DNA of 64,000 bases. Source: an uncultured Muribaculaceae bacterium. GTDB lineage: Bacteria; Bacteroidota; Bacteroidia; Bacteroidales; Muribaculaceae. The notes beneath the pieces were generated by a model. It saw only the letters and a list, made by a program, of their open reading frames with translations, was not told where the DNA came from and searched no databases. The DNA lies in contig CAJOFH010000002.1 of assembly GCA_905233845.1 (NCBI GenBank), forward strand, positions 53,459-117,458, given 5' to 3'. Positions 8,127 to 17,640 of this stretch are shown here, piece by piece. Positions within the stretch are counted from its first letter, which is position 1. Each line of letters starts with the position of its first letter. Made by a program: the position numbers and the translations under genes.

Positions 8127-10925
8127 ATGGAAGAGAACCACAAAACATATCTCAAGCGCATCGGGGAATTCATCCCTAAAAATCGCATATATACCGATGA
8201 CCTGCACTGCCTAGCGTGGGGCACCGATGCTGGCTTCTACCGCAACATTCCGCAAATTGTGGTGCGTTCCATGAACGAGCAGGAGGTGTCGCAACTGCTT
8301 GCCATTGCAAGTGAGATGCAACTGCCAGTGACGTTCCGTGCTGCGGGAACAAGTTTGAGCGGTCAGACCAACACCGACTCTATCCTCATTGTCGCTGGCA
8401 AGAACTGGGAGCACTATGAGGTGGCTCCCGATGCCAGCTACATCAAGTTGCAGCCAGGACTCGTGGGCAGCGAGGTCGACAAGATTCTTGCTCGTCACAA
8501 CCGCGCCTTCACCCCTGACCCTGCCAGCAAGAATTCGTCGATGGTGGGTGGCATCGTCATCAACAACGCCAGCGGAATGAGCTGTGGCACTCATGCCAAC
8601 AGCGACCGAATGATGCTCTCGATGCGCATCGTACTTGCCGATGGCACCGTCCTCGACACAGGCGACGAGACAAGCCGCAACGCCTTTACAAAATCGCATC
8701 CCGACTTCATCAAGCGAATTGAAGAGATTCGTGACCGCGTGATGGCCGACAAAGACCTCGTTGAACGCATTCGTCGCAAATATTCCATCAAGAATGTCAC
8801 AGGACTCAACATCTCTCCATTTATATTATATACCGACCCGTTCGACATAATTACCCACCTCATCGTAGGCAGTGAGGGCACCCTTGCCTTTGCCAGTGAA
8901 TTCACAATGAAGACCGGGCACCTCTACCCTTGCCGCGCCAGCGCAATGCTATACTTCAAAGATATGCGCGAGTCGTGCGAGACAGTGGTGGCAATGAAGA
9001 AAGGCCCTGTTCACTGCGCCGAGATTCTTGACAAGAAATCGCTTGCGAGCGTTGACGACAATACCGGTGAAGGCCTCACCGCAGTCCTTATCCAAACCTT
9101 TGCCGACAGCAAAGAAGAGTTGCAGAGCAACATCGATGAGATAATGACCATCCTTGAGCCATTCCATCTATATGTGCCTGCCGTCTTCACCGACGACCCC
9201 AAAGTCTATGGCAAGTATTGGGCAATACGCTCCGGCATCTTCCCCAGTGTGGGTGGCACACGTCCGCTCGGGACCACGGTGCTAATCGAGGATGTGGCAT
9301 TCCACATCGAGGATTTACCCGACGCCACTGTCGACCTTGCTCAGATGCTCATCGACTACGGCTACGACGACAGCTGCATCTACGGCCATGCCCTTGAGGG
9401 CAATTATCACTTCATCATCTCGCAGTCATTTGATACTCAAGAAGAAATCAAGCGTTACGAGAACCTTATGCGTGCCGTTGTGGAGCTAGTGATAGACAAA
9501 TATGATGGTTCGCTCAAGGCAGAGCATGGTACAGGCCGCAACATGGCACCGTTCGTCAAGAAAGAATGGGGCGAAAAGGCCTATCAGGTAATGCTCGACG
9601 TGAAGCAGCTCTTTGACCCACAAGGCGTCCTTAATCCCGGCGTGATTTTCAACGACGACCCTGAGTGCTTCATCAAGAACCTCAAACCCATGCCGTTGAC
9701 AAATGATAACGTCAACAAGTGCATCGAGTGCGGGTTCTGCGAGGTGAACTGTGTGAGCAGTGGATTCACACTCTCTTCGCGCCAGCGCATCATCGTGCAA
9801 CGTGAGATTTCTAGATTAAGAGATACGGGCGAAGACCCCGAGCGGTTAAAACGCCTCGAAGAACAATATAAATACTATGGAGAAGCCACTTGCGCCGCCG
9901 ACGGTCTTTGCTCCACCTCTTGCCCGATGGGTATCAACGTGGGTGAATTGACCCACGATTTGCGAGCCGAGCAACATGCTAAGGGTACTATGGCTCATAG
10001 TATTGGCAACTACGTGTCGCGTCATTTTGCAAGGACCAAAGGTGGTCTCAAGTCGTTGCTTTACATCGCTGATGCGGCACACTCGGTGATAGGTGACGGC
10101 GGTGTGAAAGCCATGGGCAAAGCCATGCATGCCATAGGTGCTCCATTATGGACACCATCCACTCCTAAGCCACACAAGATGAAGGCATTGAACCAACATA
10201 CCAGCGACAAGAAAGTCGTGTACTTCCCCAGCTGCCTCAACCAAGCGTTGGGCCGCGACAAGCATGGGGTGGAGGTTGATCTCGTTGATAAAGTGGTGGC
10301 TTTCCTCAACAAGGCTGGATGGGAAGTCATATATCCCGAGAACATGAATAACCTGTGCTGCGGCATGATTTGGAACAGCAAGGGTATGCCCGACATAGCG
10401 CAACAGAAAACCGACGAACTCGAGCAGGCTTTTCTTAAAGCGAGCGAAGGCGGCAAGTTGCCCGTAGTGTGCGACCAAAGTCCATGTCTGCACCATATGC
10501 GCGAACACATGAAGCAAGTGAAACCATTGGAGCTTATGGAGTTTGTTCATGACTATGTTGCACAAGACTTGGAGTTCACTCCTACCGATGAACCCATAGC
10601 ACTGCATCTCACCTGCTCATCACGGCTTATGAAAATTGACGACAAGATTCTTGACCTCGCCAAGCGGTGCTCTACCAGTGTTCTCATTCCTGAGGGAGTG
10701 GGCTGCTGTGGTTTCGCTGGCGACAAGGGATTCACTCATCCCGAGCTCAACGCCTATGCACTGCGCAAGTTGCGGCCACAGATTGAGAAGGCTGGCATCA
10801 AGCGCGGCTTCAGCAACAGCCGCACCTGCGAGATAGGACTCACCACCCATAGCAGTGTACCCTATCAGTCGCTCATCTACCTGATTGACGAATGTACAAC
10901 TATTAAAAAACAAAATAATGGCTAA
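8127..10925 (+). CDS. FAD- and Fe-S-binding D-lactate dehydrogenase (GlcD + GlpC-type fusion)
   Basis: A 932-residue flavoprotein. Order of parts: FAD-binding PCMH domain (PVTFRAAGTSLSGQTN near residues 55-70; DPASKNSSMVGG), FAD-oxidase C-terminal domain, two 4Fe-4S clusters (KCIECGFCEVNC and CAADGLCSTSCPMG), then two CCG cysteine-rich domains (NLCCGMIWNSKG and GCCGFAGDKGF). This layout is typical of respiratory D-lactate dehydrogenases that pass electrons to quinones. The assignment fits the operon: MurQ, encoded downstream, releases D-lactate from MurNAc-6-phosphate, and this enzyme would oxidise it to pyruvate. A glycolate or 2-hydroxyglutarate oxidase cannot be excluded from motifs alone. 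No membrane helices are seen. Confidence 0.85.
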   Translation: MEENHKTYLKRIGEFIPKNRIYTDDLHCLAWGTDAGFYRNIPQIVVRSMNEQEVSQLLAIASEMQLPVTFRAAGTSLSGQTNTDSILIVAGKNWEHYEVAPDASYIKLQPGLVGSEVDKILARHNRAFTPDPASKNSSMVGGIVINNASGMSCGTHANSDRMMLSMRIVLADGTVLDTGDETSRNAFTKSHPDFIKRIEEIRDRVMADKDLVERIRRKYSIKNVTGLNISPFILYTDPFDIITHLIVGSEGTLAFASEFTMKTGHLYPCRASAMLYFKDMRESCETVVAMKKGPVHCAEILDKKSLASVDDNTGEGLTAVLIQTFADSKEELQSNIDEIMTILEPFHLYVPAVFTDDPKVYGKYWAIRSGIFPSVGGTRPLGTTVLIEDVAFHIEDLPDATVDLAQMLIDYGYDDSCIYGHALEGNYHFIISQSFDTQEEIKRYENLMRAVVELVIDKYDGSLKAEHGTGRNMAPFVKKEWGEKAYQVMLDVKQLFDPQGVLNPGVIFNDDPECFIKNLKPMPLTNDNVNKCIECGFCEVNCVSSGFTLSSRQRIIVQREISRLRDTGEDPERLKRLEEQYKYYGEATCAADGLCSTSCPMGINVGELTHDLRAEQHAKGTMAHSIGNYVSRHFARTKGGLKSLLYIADAAHSVIGDGGVKAMGKAMHAIGAPLWTPSTPKPHKMKALNQHTSDKKVVYFPSCLNQALGRDKHGVEVDLVDKVVAFLNKAGWEVIYPENMNNLCCGMIWNSKGMPDIAQQKTDELEQAFLKASEGGKLPVVCDQSPCLHHMREHMKQVKPLELMEFVHDYVAQDLEFTPTDEPIALHLTCSSRLMKIDDKILDLAKRCSTSVLIPEGVGCCGFAGDKGFTHPELNAYALRKLRPQIEKAGIKRGFSNSRTCEIGLTTHSSVPYQSLIYLIDECTTIKKQNNG

Positions 10926-12072
10926 AGCTAAACGATTATTGGCGCTCGACATATTGCGAGGCATCACAATAGCGGGAATGCTCCTGGTCAACAACCCAGG
11001 CACTTGGAGCCACATCTATACTCCTCTTGAGCATGCCGAGTGGATTGGTCTCACACCCACCGACCTGGTGTTCCCCTTCTTCATGTTTGTGATGGGCGTG
11101 TCGATGTATTTCTCGCTGAGCAAATTCAAATTCCAGCTCAACGGGAAAGTATTCCTAAAGATAATTAAGCGAACCATTATCCTCTACCTCATTGGATGGC
11201 TAGTGCAATGGTTCGGAATGTGGCTGAGAGGGCTTTACGACCCTGAGTCGCACTTCTTCACAAAGATGTTTGGCGACTTGCGCATCCTCGGCGTGTTCCA
11301 ACGTCTGGCACTTGTCTATTTCTTTGGCTCGATGATTGCTGTGCTCTTCAAGAGCAAGTTCATTCCATGGATAATAGGTTTGCTGCTTGTTGCTTACGCC
11401 TTCATTCTGGGCTTTGGCAACGGCTATGAGTTCTCCCTCGACAACATCCTGTCGCGCGTTGACTGCGCAGTACTCGGCGAGAACCACATGTACCACGAGG
11501 AGGCATTCGGTCAAAAGCTCGCTCTCGACCCCGAAGGCATTCTCAGCACCATTCCTTGCATCGCCCACGTACTAATAGGCTTCATGATAGGCAAGTGTAT
11601 CAACACTGTTCACAACAACCGCGACCGCATCGTAGAGATTGCCGTGTGGGGCGCACTGATGCTGCTTGTGGGATGGCTGTTGCAATATGGCATTCCTTGC
11701 AGCAAGAAGGCTTGGACCTCGAGCTACGTGCTCATCACCTGCGGCATAGCATCGTGCATCCTGGCGATGCTCATCTACGCCATCGACATCAAGGGTCACA
11801 ATCGTTGGTGCCGCTTCTTCCAAGCGTTTGGCATCAATCCGTTATTCTGTTATCTTGTGGGCACTCTCTTTGCCATCGTGTTTGGCGCAGTTCGCTTTGG
11901 CACTAACGCCGCTGGCGATCCCATCACCATCCACTCTCTTATCTATGACGGATGGAGCGCCATAACCACCACTCCCGAGGCAGCCTCGTTACTCTATGCC
12001 ATCACCTTCGTGTTTATAACATGGTGCTTCGGCTATATCCTCTACAAGAAGAAAATATACATCAAGATATAA
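10918..12072 (+). CDS. Membrane acyltransferase, heparan-alpha-glucosaminide N-acetyltransferase-like (DUF5009/COG4299)
   Basis: A 384-residue polytopic membrane protein. The ATG at 10918 overlaps the end of the dehydrogenase gene by 8 bases (translational coupling) and places the family signature LALDILRGITIAGMLLVN at the very start; an upstream in-frame ATG at 10885 would add 11 unrelated residues. A second signature, TDLVFPFFMFVMGVSM, follows. The family is related to lysosomal HGSNAT, which acetylates terminal glucosamine across a membrane using acetyl-CoA. In this salvage operon it may act on an amino sugar or on peptidoglycan glycans; that is inference. About 10 hydrophobic segments are evident. 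Confidence 0.8.
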   Translation: MAKAKRLLALDILRGITIAGMLLVNNPGTWSHIYTPLEHAEWIGLTPTDLVFPFFMFVMGVSMYFSLSKFKFQLNGKVFLKIIKRTIILYLIGWLVQWFGMWLRGLYDPESHFFTKMFGDLRILGVFQRLALVYFFGSMIAVLFKSKFIPWIIGLLLVAYAFILGFGNGYEFSLDNILSRVDCAVLGENHMYHEEAFGQKLALDPEGILSTIPCIAHVLIGFMIGKCINTVHNNRDRIVEIAVWGALMLLVGWLLQYGIPCSKKAWTSSYVLITCGIASCILAMLIYAIDIKGHNRWCRFFQAFGINPLFCYLVGTLFAIVFGAVRFGTNAAGDPITIHSLIYDGWSAITTTPEAASLLYAITFVFITWCFGYILYKKKIYIKI

Positions 12073-12137
12073 GCTCAAATCTTAAACTACGATAAACCAA
12101 CAACGAAATATATAACAAACTTAAAAAATACAACATT

Positions 12138-12977
12138 ATGATTTTAATTGCTGACAGCGGCTCCACCAAGATTGACTGGTGTCTGCTAAACGGGAAAAAG
12201 AAAGTAGCGCAAATCTTCACCACCGGTATGAACGCTCTGCTCATGACCGAGGAGGAGATGGCCGAGTGCATCATGACCGAACTCATGCCCAGCCTTCAAG
12301 GCTATGAGGTAACCGAGATTTACTACTATGGTGCCGGCATCATTAGTGACGAGATTAAGAATCAGGTAATTAACGCTCTCAAGCGCAATATGCCCAATGT
12401 GACCAAGGTTGAGGTGGACACCGACCTGCTCGCAGCCGCACGTGCACTATGCCAACATGAGCCTGGTATCGCTTGCATCTTAGGTACTGGTAGCAACAGC
12501 TGCTACTACGATGGAGAAAAGGTTGTAGACAACGTGTCGCCACTTGGCTACATCCTGGGCGATGAGGGCAGCGGTGCCGTTTTGGGCAAGCTCCTTGTGG
12601 GCGACGTGCTCAAGAAACAGCTCCCCGAGCACTTGTGCAAAAAGTTCCTCGAGGAGTACAACCTTGACCGCAACACCATCATTGACCGTGTTTACCGCAA
12701 ACCAGCAGCCAACCGCTTCCTGGCACAATTTGCCCCATTCCTCGAGCACAACATTCATGAGCCTTCAATCCGCGCTCTCGTGCTGCGCTCGTTCACCGAC
12801 TTCTTCGTTCGCAACGTGGCAAGCTATCCAAACTACAAGGAGCTACCATGCAACTTCGTAGGCTCGATTGCTTTGTTACAGAAGGACGTACTCACCGAGG
12901 CAGCCAGCAAACTTGGCATTACCATTGGCAATATCATCCAAGCCCCAATGGAAGGCCTCATCAAGTACCACTCCTAA
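12138..12977 (+). CDS. murK: MurNAc/GlcNAc kinase of the BadF/BcrA ASKHA family (MurK-like)
   Basis: A 279-residue cytosolic sugar kinase. The ASKHA ATP-binding motifs are present: phosphate-1 DSGSTKIDW near the N-terminus, GTGSNS phosphate-2, GYILGDEGSGAVLG, and the adenosine-site FVGSIALL near the C-terminus. In Tannerella forsythia the homologous kinase beside murT and murQ phosphorylates MurNAc and GlcNAc at O6. Here it precedes murQ, so it should supply MurNAc-6-phosphate. N-acetylglucosamine kinase is the alternative name for this family. Gap to the upstream gene is 65 bases of AT-rich sequence; downstream lies a repeat tract. Confidence 0.85.
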   Translation: MILIADSGSTKIDWCLLNGKKKVAQIFTTGMNALLMTEEEMAECIMTELMPSLQGYEVTEIYYYGAGIISDEIKNQVINALKRNMPNVTKVEVDTDLLAAARALCQHEPGIACILGTGSNSCYYDGEKVVDNVSPLGYILGDEGSGAVLGKLLVGDVLKKQLPEHLCKKFLEEYNLDRNTIIDRVYRKPAANRFLAQFAPFLEHNIHEPSIRALVLRSFTDFFVRNVASYPNYKELPCNFVGSIALLQKDVLTEAASKLGITIGNIIQAPMEGLIKYHS

Positions 12978-12979
12978 TT

Positions 12980-13039
<60 letters not shown>

Positions 13040-13111
13040 CACTTAGCATCTCTTAGGAGCTCTTGCTTCCTACCAAACAATTATAACTATCAACTAATAA
13101 CTTAATAAGTT

Positions 13112-13933
13112 ATGGCATTTATTAAGATAAGCGAACAGCCTTCTCTCTACGATGATCTCGAGAAGAAGAGCGTGCATGAACTCCTTACCGAAATGAACAA
13201 GGAGGACCACAAAGTGGCAGATGCCGTTCAGAAGGCGATTCCACAAATCGAGAAACTCGTCATCGGCATTGTTAAGAGGATGAAGCGAGGAGGACGCATC
13301 TTCTACATGGGAGCGGGCACTAGCGGACGCTTAGGTGTGCTCGATGCCAGCGAGATTCCACCTACATTCGGCATGGACCCAGGCTGGATTATAGGTCTGA
13401 TTGCCGGTGGCGATTACGCACTGCGAAACGCCGTGGAAAATGCCGAGGATGATGAGACGCAAGGCTGGAAAGACTTGATGGAGCATAACATCAACGACAA
13501 GGACACGGTGATTGGCATCGCCGCCAGTGGCACTACACCTTATGTGATAGGTGCACTGCGCGATGCTCGCGCTCATGGGTGTCTCACCGCCGCCATCACC
13601 AGCAATCCCGAAGCTCCCATCAGCAAGGCCGCCGAGATTCCCATCGAGATGATTGTCGGTCCTGAATACGTCACCGGCAGCAGTCGCATGAAGAGTGGCA
13701 CTGGCCAGAAACTCATCTGCAATATGATTTCAACCAGTGTAATGATTCAGATGGGACGCGTGAAGGGCAACAAAATGGTAAACATGCAACTTACCAACAA
13801 GAAACTTGTGGACCGCGGCACCCGCATGGTGGTCGAGGAGTTAGGACTCGGCTATGACGAGGCTAAGCGGTTGCTGCTTCTGCACGGCAGTGTGAAGCAA
13901 GCATGCGATGCCTATCGTGGCAATAGCGAATAA
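13112..13933 (+). CDS. murQ: N-acetylmuramic acid 6-phosphate etherase
   Basis: A 273-residue SIS-domain enzyme that splits the lactyl ether of MurNAc-6-phosphate to give GlcNAc-6-phosphate and D-lactate. The SIS phosphosugar site MGAGTSGRLGVLDASEIPPTF is clear, with the conserved catalytic-region Glu in DASE and the second acidic site in ENAEDDE. The conserved GPEYVTGSSRMKSGTGQK block and the C-terminal LLLLHGSVKQA are also present. It is slightly shorter than the E. coli protein (298) at the C-terminus but within the usual range for Bacteroidales. Its products connect to the D-lactate dehydrogenase upstream and NagA downstream. Confidence 0.95.
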   Translation: MAFIKISEQPSLYDDLEKKSVHELLTEMNKEDHKVADAVQKAIPQIEKLVIGIVKRMKRGGRIFYMGAGTSGRLGVLDASEIPPTFGMDPGWIIGLIAGGDYALRNAVENAEDDETQGWKDLMEHNINDKDTVIGIAASGTTPYVIGALRDARAHGCLTAAITSNPEAPISKAAEIPIEMIVGPEYVTGSSRMKSGTGQKLICNMISTSVMIQMGRVKGNKMVNMQLTNKKLVDRGTRMVVEELGLGYDEAKRLLLLHGSVKQACDAYRGNSE

Positions 13934-13947
13934 CAACTTTAATTTCA

Positions 13948-14718
13948 ATGAACATGAAACGATTTCTTTTAATCTTATTAGCACTAATAGCTGTAGGCAC
14001 CGCAGTGCAAGCGCAGCCACTTGAGCGCACTGCCAACCAAGACAAATACTACGTGCGTCGTGCCACCCACTTCGACGACCTGCCAGTGTACCGTCATGAC
14101 ATCATCATGCTTGGCAATAGCCTCACCGACGGTGCCGAGTGGAACGAACTGCTTGGCGAACCCAACGCTAAAAACCGAGGCATCATTGGCGACATCATCC
14201 AGGGACTGTATGAGCGCATGGAGCCCATTCTTAAGGGGCAGCCTCGCAAAATCTTCATTCTCAGTGGAGTGAATGACGTGTCACATGGCGTGGATGGCGA
14301 CAGCATTGGTAGGGTGATGGAAAAACTCATCGTTCTAATCAAGGAGCGTTGCCCAAGGACAGAGATTTATGTCCAATCAATGCTGCCATTCAACACCGAC
14401 GTGCAGATGTGGAAGCTTCTTAAAGACCGTGAACAGGTGGTAATCGATGGAAACCGTGCCATGGAAGAAGCATGCAAGCGCCAAGGCGTTACATGGATTA
14501 ACCTCTATCCTCTCTTTGTCGACAAAAACGGCAAATTGCGTGAAGACCTCACTAACGATGGCCTCCACTTGCTTGGACCTGGTTACCTAATATGGCGTGA
14601 CGCCATCATTAAGTATGTGAAATCGGGCAAGAAGCACATGAGACCCCACAAGCCTCACGCACCCTCACACGGGCGTTTCATGCCACCACACAAACGACCA
14701 AGGCACTACAGACACTAG
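13948..14718 (+). CDS. Secreted SGNH/GDSL hydrolase (candidate peptidoglycan or sugar O-acetylesterase)
   Basis: A 256-residue protein with a signal peptide ending near QAQ (residue 23). SGNH blocks: MLGNSLTDG with nucleophile Ser58, NRGIIGD block II Gly, LSGVND block III Asn109, and DGLH with Asp204/His207. It starts 14 bases after murQ and is the last plus-strand gene of the locus. Removal of O-acetyl groups from MurNAc would open fragments to muramidases, so an O-acetylesterase role is a reasonable inference; a general SGNH esterase is equally supported by sequence. The last 28 residues are an unusual basic tail rich in His, Arg, Lys and Pro. A start at 13954 would also work. Confidence 0.8.
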   Translation: MNMKRFLLILLALIAVGTAVQAQPLERTANQDKYYVRRATHFDDLPVYRHDIIMLGNSLTDGAEWNELLGEPNAKNRGIIGDIIQGLYERMEPILKGQPRKIFILSGVNDVSHGVDGDSIGRVMEKLIVLIKERCPRTEIYVQSMLPFNTDVQMWKLLKDREQVVIDGNRAMEEACKRQGVTWINLYPLFVDKNGKLREDLTNDGLHLLGPGYLIWRDAIIKYVKSGKKHMRPHKPHAPSHGRFMPPHKRPRHYRH

Positions 14719-14747
14719 AATTCGTCGAAAAGAAAAACTCTTTAAAT

Positions 14748-14774
14748 GGCACACACCAACCTTTGGTTTGTGCC
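14748..14774 (+). terminator. Hairpin after the salvage operon
   Basis: GGCACA-ACCAA pairs with TTGGT-TGTGCC around a 3-base loop, an 11-bp stem with one mismatch. It lies 30 bases after the SGNH gene stop. The T-rich side is stronger on the minus strand (AAAGAGTTTTTC), so it may also end transcripts from that side. Confidence 0.5.
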
Positions 14775-14832
14775 ATTGTTCATCCCTGACCGTCATTAGG
14801 ATTTAGCCATCACCTATGAGGCGGCAAAAGGC

Positions 14833-14862
14833 AAAAAAGACCCCCGAAAATCATCGGGAGTC
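14833..14862 (-). terminator. Rho-independent terminator of tRNA-His
   Basis: On the minus strand a 9-bp stem (14854-14862 with 14839-14847, one G-T pair) is followed directly by six T residues (14838-14833). It lies 8 bases beyond the 3' end of the tRNA. Confidence 0.8.
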
Positions 14863-14870
14863 TCTGTTGG

Positions 14871-14945
<75 letters not shown>

Positions 14946-15057
14946 GTGTTTTTTCATTTTGCGACTGCAAAGGTAAGTTCTTTTTTTGAACTGTGCAATA
15001 CTTACCTAAATTTTTTTGGAAATTACCATTTTTTTCAACGCAGTTTTTATTATTGGA

Positions 15058-16233
15058 TTAGATTTTGTCTTCAAGATTTACTTTCTGCCCCATGCAATAA
15101 ACTGAATGGAGCTTGATATCCTTGTCAAGAATCATAATATCGGCATCCTTGCCACGCTGCAGCGACCCCTTGCGGTCATACACGCCCATGATTCTTGCAG
15201 GTGTCTCAGCCACCATGCGACATGCATCCTGGAGAGGTATATCGGCCATGTGGACTGCGGTAGCAATCAGGCGGTCCATCGTTGCGATGCTGCCTGCCAA
15301 TGCCGAGCGGTCGGCAAGTTTGCACACCCCATCCTCAATGATTACACGAGGGTCGAATGCCTTGTTACTGTCGCTGGCAGCCACCGCCAGAGCATCGGTC
15401 ACCATTGCTGTACGCTCCACACCCTTTGTGTGGTAGACGAGTTTAAGCAACGTTGGCGGCACATGGATTCCGTCGGCAATCATTTCCACCGTCATGCTCT
15501 CCATTAGGTAAACCGCCTCGACAGTGCCAGCGTGCTTGAACTCGCGCACATTGTGGAAACCTGGCATACCATTATAGAAATGTGTAGCGTGGGTATATCC
15601 CGCCTCATAGGCCTCCTTCACGTGATCGTACTCAGCTGCAGTATGCGCTATCGACGGCAACACGTCCTTGTCGGTGAGGTACCTACCCATCTCTATCACA
15701 CCAGGCAGTTCAGGAGCCGAATCCCAACGCTTGATGCAGTTGAAGTCCTCCACCACGTGCTCATATTCATTGGGGTCGGGAAGACGTATGAGTTCGGGCA
15801 TCTGAGCACCAGCTTTCAAGGGGTTGAAATATGGTCCTTCGAGGTGAAGGCCAAGCACTCCGCTGAACGGGTCTTCGATAAGCTCATCGCAGGTTTGTGC
15901 TGCAGCCTCTATCATAGGCAAAGTTGCCGAAGACAGAGTGGGGAAAATCGCTGTCGTTCCATGACGTCGGTGAGCCATCACAGCTGTGCGAAATGCTTCC
16001 TCGGTGCCTTCCATGAAGTCACACCCTCCACCGCCGTGGCAGTGAAGCTCGATGCCGCCTGGTACCACATGCATACCCAGAGCGTTGATAGCAGTATCGG
16101 CACGAGGCTCAATGTGGCTGTTCTTGCGAATCTCCACAATGCGGGAGTCCTCAAAAAGCAGCGAGCCACCGTTTATCCATCCCGAAGGGGTAAGGATTTG
16201 ACCGTTATAGATCTGGGTTAACATAAGCGACAA
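15058..16233 (-). CDS. nagA: N-acetylglucosamine-6-phosphate deacetylase
   Basis: A 391-residue amidohydrolase converting GlcNAc-6-phosphate to glucosamine-6-phosphate. Metal and catalytic residues are visible: ELHCHGGG (64-66), LHLEGPYFNP with Glu132, SIAHTAAEY (His197), THATHFYNGMPGFHNR-like block with His218, and MVTDALA carrying the catalytic Asp near residue 283. It is convergent to the MurNAc operon across tRNA-His and consumes the GlcNAc-6-phosphate made by MurQ. An alternative start three codons in (MLTQIYNG) is equally plausible. A minus-strand -7 box lies 36 bases upstream. Confidence 0.93.
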   Translation of the reverse strand: MSLMLTQIYNGQILTPSGWINGGSLLFEDSRIVEIRKNSHIEPRADTAINALGMHVVPGGIELHCHGGGGCDFMEGTEEAFRTAVMAHRRHGTTAIFPTLSSATLPMIEAAAQTCDELIEDPFSGVLGLHLEGPYFNPLKAGAQMPELIRLPDPNEYEHVVEDFNCIKRWDSAPELPGVIEMGRYLTDKDVLPSIAHTAAEYDHVKEAYEAGYTHATHFYNGMPGFHNVREFKHAGTVEAVYLMESMTVEMIADGIHVPPTLLKLVYHTKGVERTAMVTDALAVAASDSNKAFDPRVIIEDGVCKLADRSALAGSIATMDRLIATAVHMADIPLQDACRMVAETPARIMGVYDRKGSLQRGKDADIMILDKDIKLHSVYCMGQKVNLEDKI

Positions 16234-16268
16234 AAAGCGTGTTTTCTATTGAATGCAATTTCTCATTA

Positions 16269-16302
16269 CAAAAGTAGTACTTTTTTTTCAATATAACACA
16301 AA
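16269..16302 (-). promoter_or_regulatory. Bacteroidota promoter of nagA
   Basis: TACTTTTG (minus strand, 16276-16269) matches TAnnTTTG. A TTTG-like element lies about 22 bases upstream in an A/T-rich tract. Confidence 0.5.
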
Positions 16303-16446
16303 AAAAACGAAAATAATCTATAATGAATGTGAAAAACACATCTCCTTTCCACACAAAATCGCCAACAAACTATTCAACCCAAATCAGTCATAAAAGCCTA
16401 ACGACCGATTTGGGTTGCATAAGATTGTAAAAATTTATTACATTGC

Positions 16447-17640
16447 TTAGATTCCCAGTAAGATATCGTAGACAGCCGTGACATCGGCGGCGGTCACTGC
16501 TCCGTCTCCGTTGACATCACTGGTGCTGAAGTAAGTGTCGGTACCATAGATCAAGTAGTCATATAGAACAGTGACATCGGCCGCAGTTACTTCTCCGTCA
16601 CAGTTCACATCATAAGGATTCTCGTTGACATCACGATCAGGACAAATGCCTATCGCCATAATCTGATAATCGTCAAAATGCAGGTCTCGCGGGTCAAGCA
16701 AAGCGATGTCATAATAATTGTCAGAGTTACCATACCATCCCCAGTTGACATGCACCATTCCATCGGAGTCATATCCATCGATAATGAACGAGTGACCATA
16801 AACGCCATAAGTATCCAAGTCAATGCCAATGGCCTCATAAAGAATAGGTCTTCCCTCACTGAGCTCGGTATAAACAAGGTTCATCCATTCTTCCTCAGTG
16901 TATTGAGGGCGCTCGATATTCTGCAGTCCCTCGCTCTTGTAGCCGAAATACTCCTGTAGAGCGACAAGGGCATAGTAGTTGTCGGTGGCCGAAGCATCTT
17001 CCATATAACCCATATTTGAAGCTACTCCAACATGATAACATAACTGAGCCACAGCTTGTGCTTGTTCGGGAGTATATTCCCCCGAATAGGTGTCAAGCAT
17101 ATTATCCCAGTCGTAAGTAGCCTGCGAGAAGTCTACGGTATACACTGTTGTGCCTTCCAGTTGCTCAGGGTTGACAGAATGTGAGCCTTGCCCTTTCTTG
17201 GGCCATTGGTAATAATTCATGATTTGTGCAGTGGCAGTTGCCACACATCCTACTGGGCAATGGGCGACTTCAGGCAAGAAGCCACCCCAGGGAGCATAGT
17301 TCGGTTCTGGACACATCCAGTTGTATGGAGCCCCTTGCCCCCAAGTAGTCTTGATGAGTGGTTCACACTCCTCAGGGAATCCTAATGTTGCGGGCTTTGT
17401 CGTTTTAAGCTGCGACATTTTCTCAACAGGTAGTTGCTTAATACAGTTGAGCCACCATTTAACTCCTGGATTGGTTGAGTCAAATTCCTTGTCGCCATGA
17501 GCAAGCACACGTTCTTTGCCGTTGATATCGGTTACTATCTTAAAGCTGTTGCCGTCATTCTTTATGCGATACCTATTATTGGCCTGAGCTATGAAAATGG
17601 CAGTAAAAAGCGCAAATACTAATATTAGTCTTGTTTTCAT
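16447..17640 (-). CDS. Secreted C10 family cysteine peptidase (streptopain-like) with C-terminal dockerin repeats
   Basis: A 397-residue protein with a signal peptide ending near residue 20. The SpeB/streptopain catalytic motif CPVGCVATATAQIMNYYQWP contains Cys132, and YGHSFIIDGY contains His283, followed by HVNWGWYG. Residues 1-100 form a short propeptide-like region. The C-terminus (344-397) holds two Ca-binding dockerin-type repeats (DVNCDGEVTAADVTVLYDYL and DVNGDGAVTAADVTAVYDIL). The gene overlaps the upstream S8 peptidase gene by 4 bases, so both are translated from one mRNA. Extracellular protein breakdown is the likely role. Confidence 0.92.
   Translation of the reverse strand: MKTRLILVFALFTAIFIAQANNRYRIKNDGNSFKIVTDINGKERVLAHGDKEFDSTNPGVKWWLNCIKQLPVEKMSQLKTTKPATLGFPEECEPLIKTTWGQGAPYNWMCPEPNYAPWGGFLPEVAHCPVGCVATATAQIMNYYQWPKKGQGSHSVNPEQLEGTTVYTVDFSQATYDWDNMLDTYSGEYTPEQAQAVAQLCYHVGVASNMGYMEDASATDNYYALVALQEYFGYKSEGLQNIERPQYTEEEWMNLVYTELSEGRPILYEAIGIDLDTYGVYGHSFIIDGYDSDGMVHVNWGWYGNSDNYYDIALLDPRDLHFDDYQIMAIGICPDRDVNENPYDVNCDGEVTAADVTVLYDYLIYGTDTYFSTSDVNGDGAVTAADVTAVYDILLGI

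Noticed and set aside
15106..16221. Plus-strand frames opposite nagA (up to 229 codons)
   Set aside because: They are shadows of the well-supported nagA gene.
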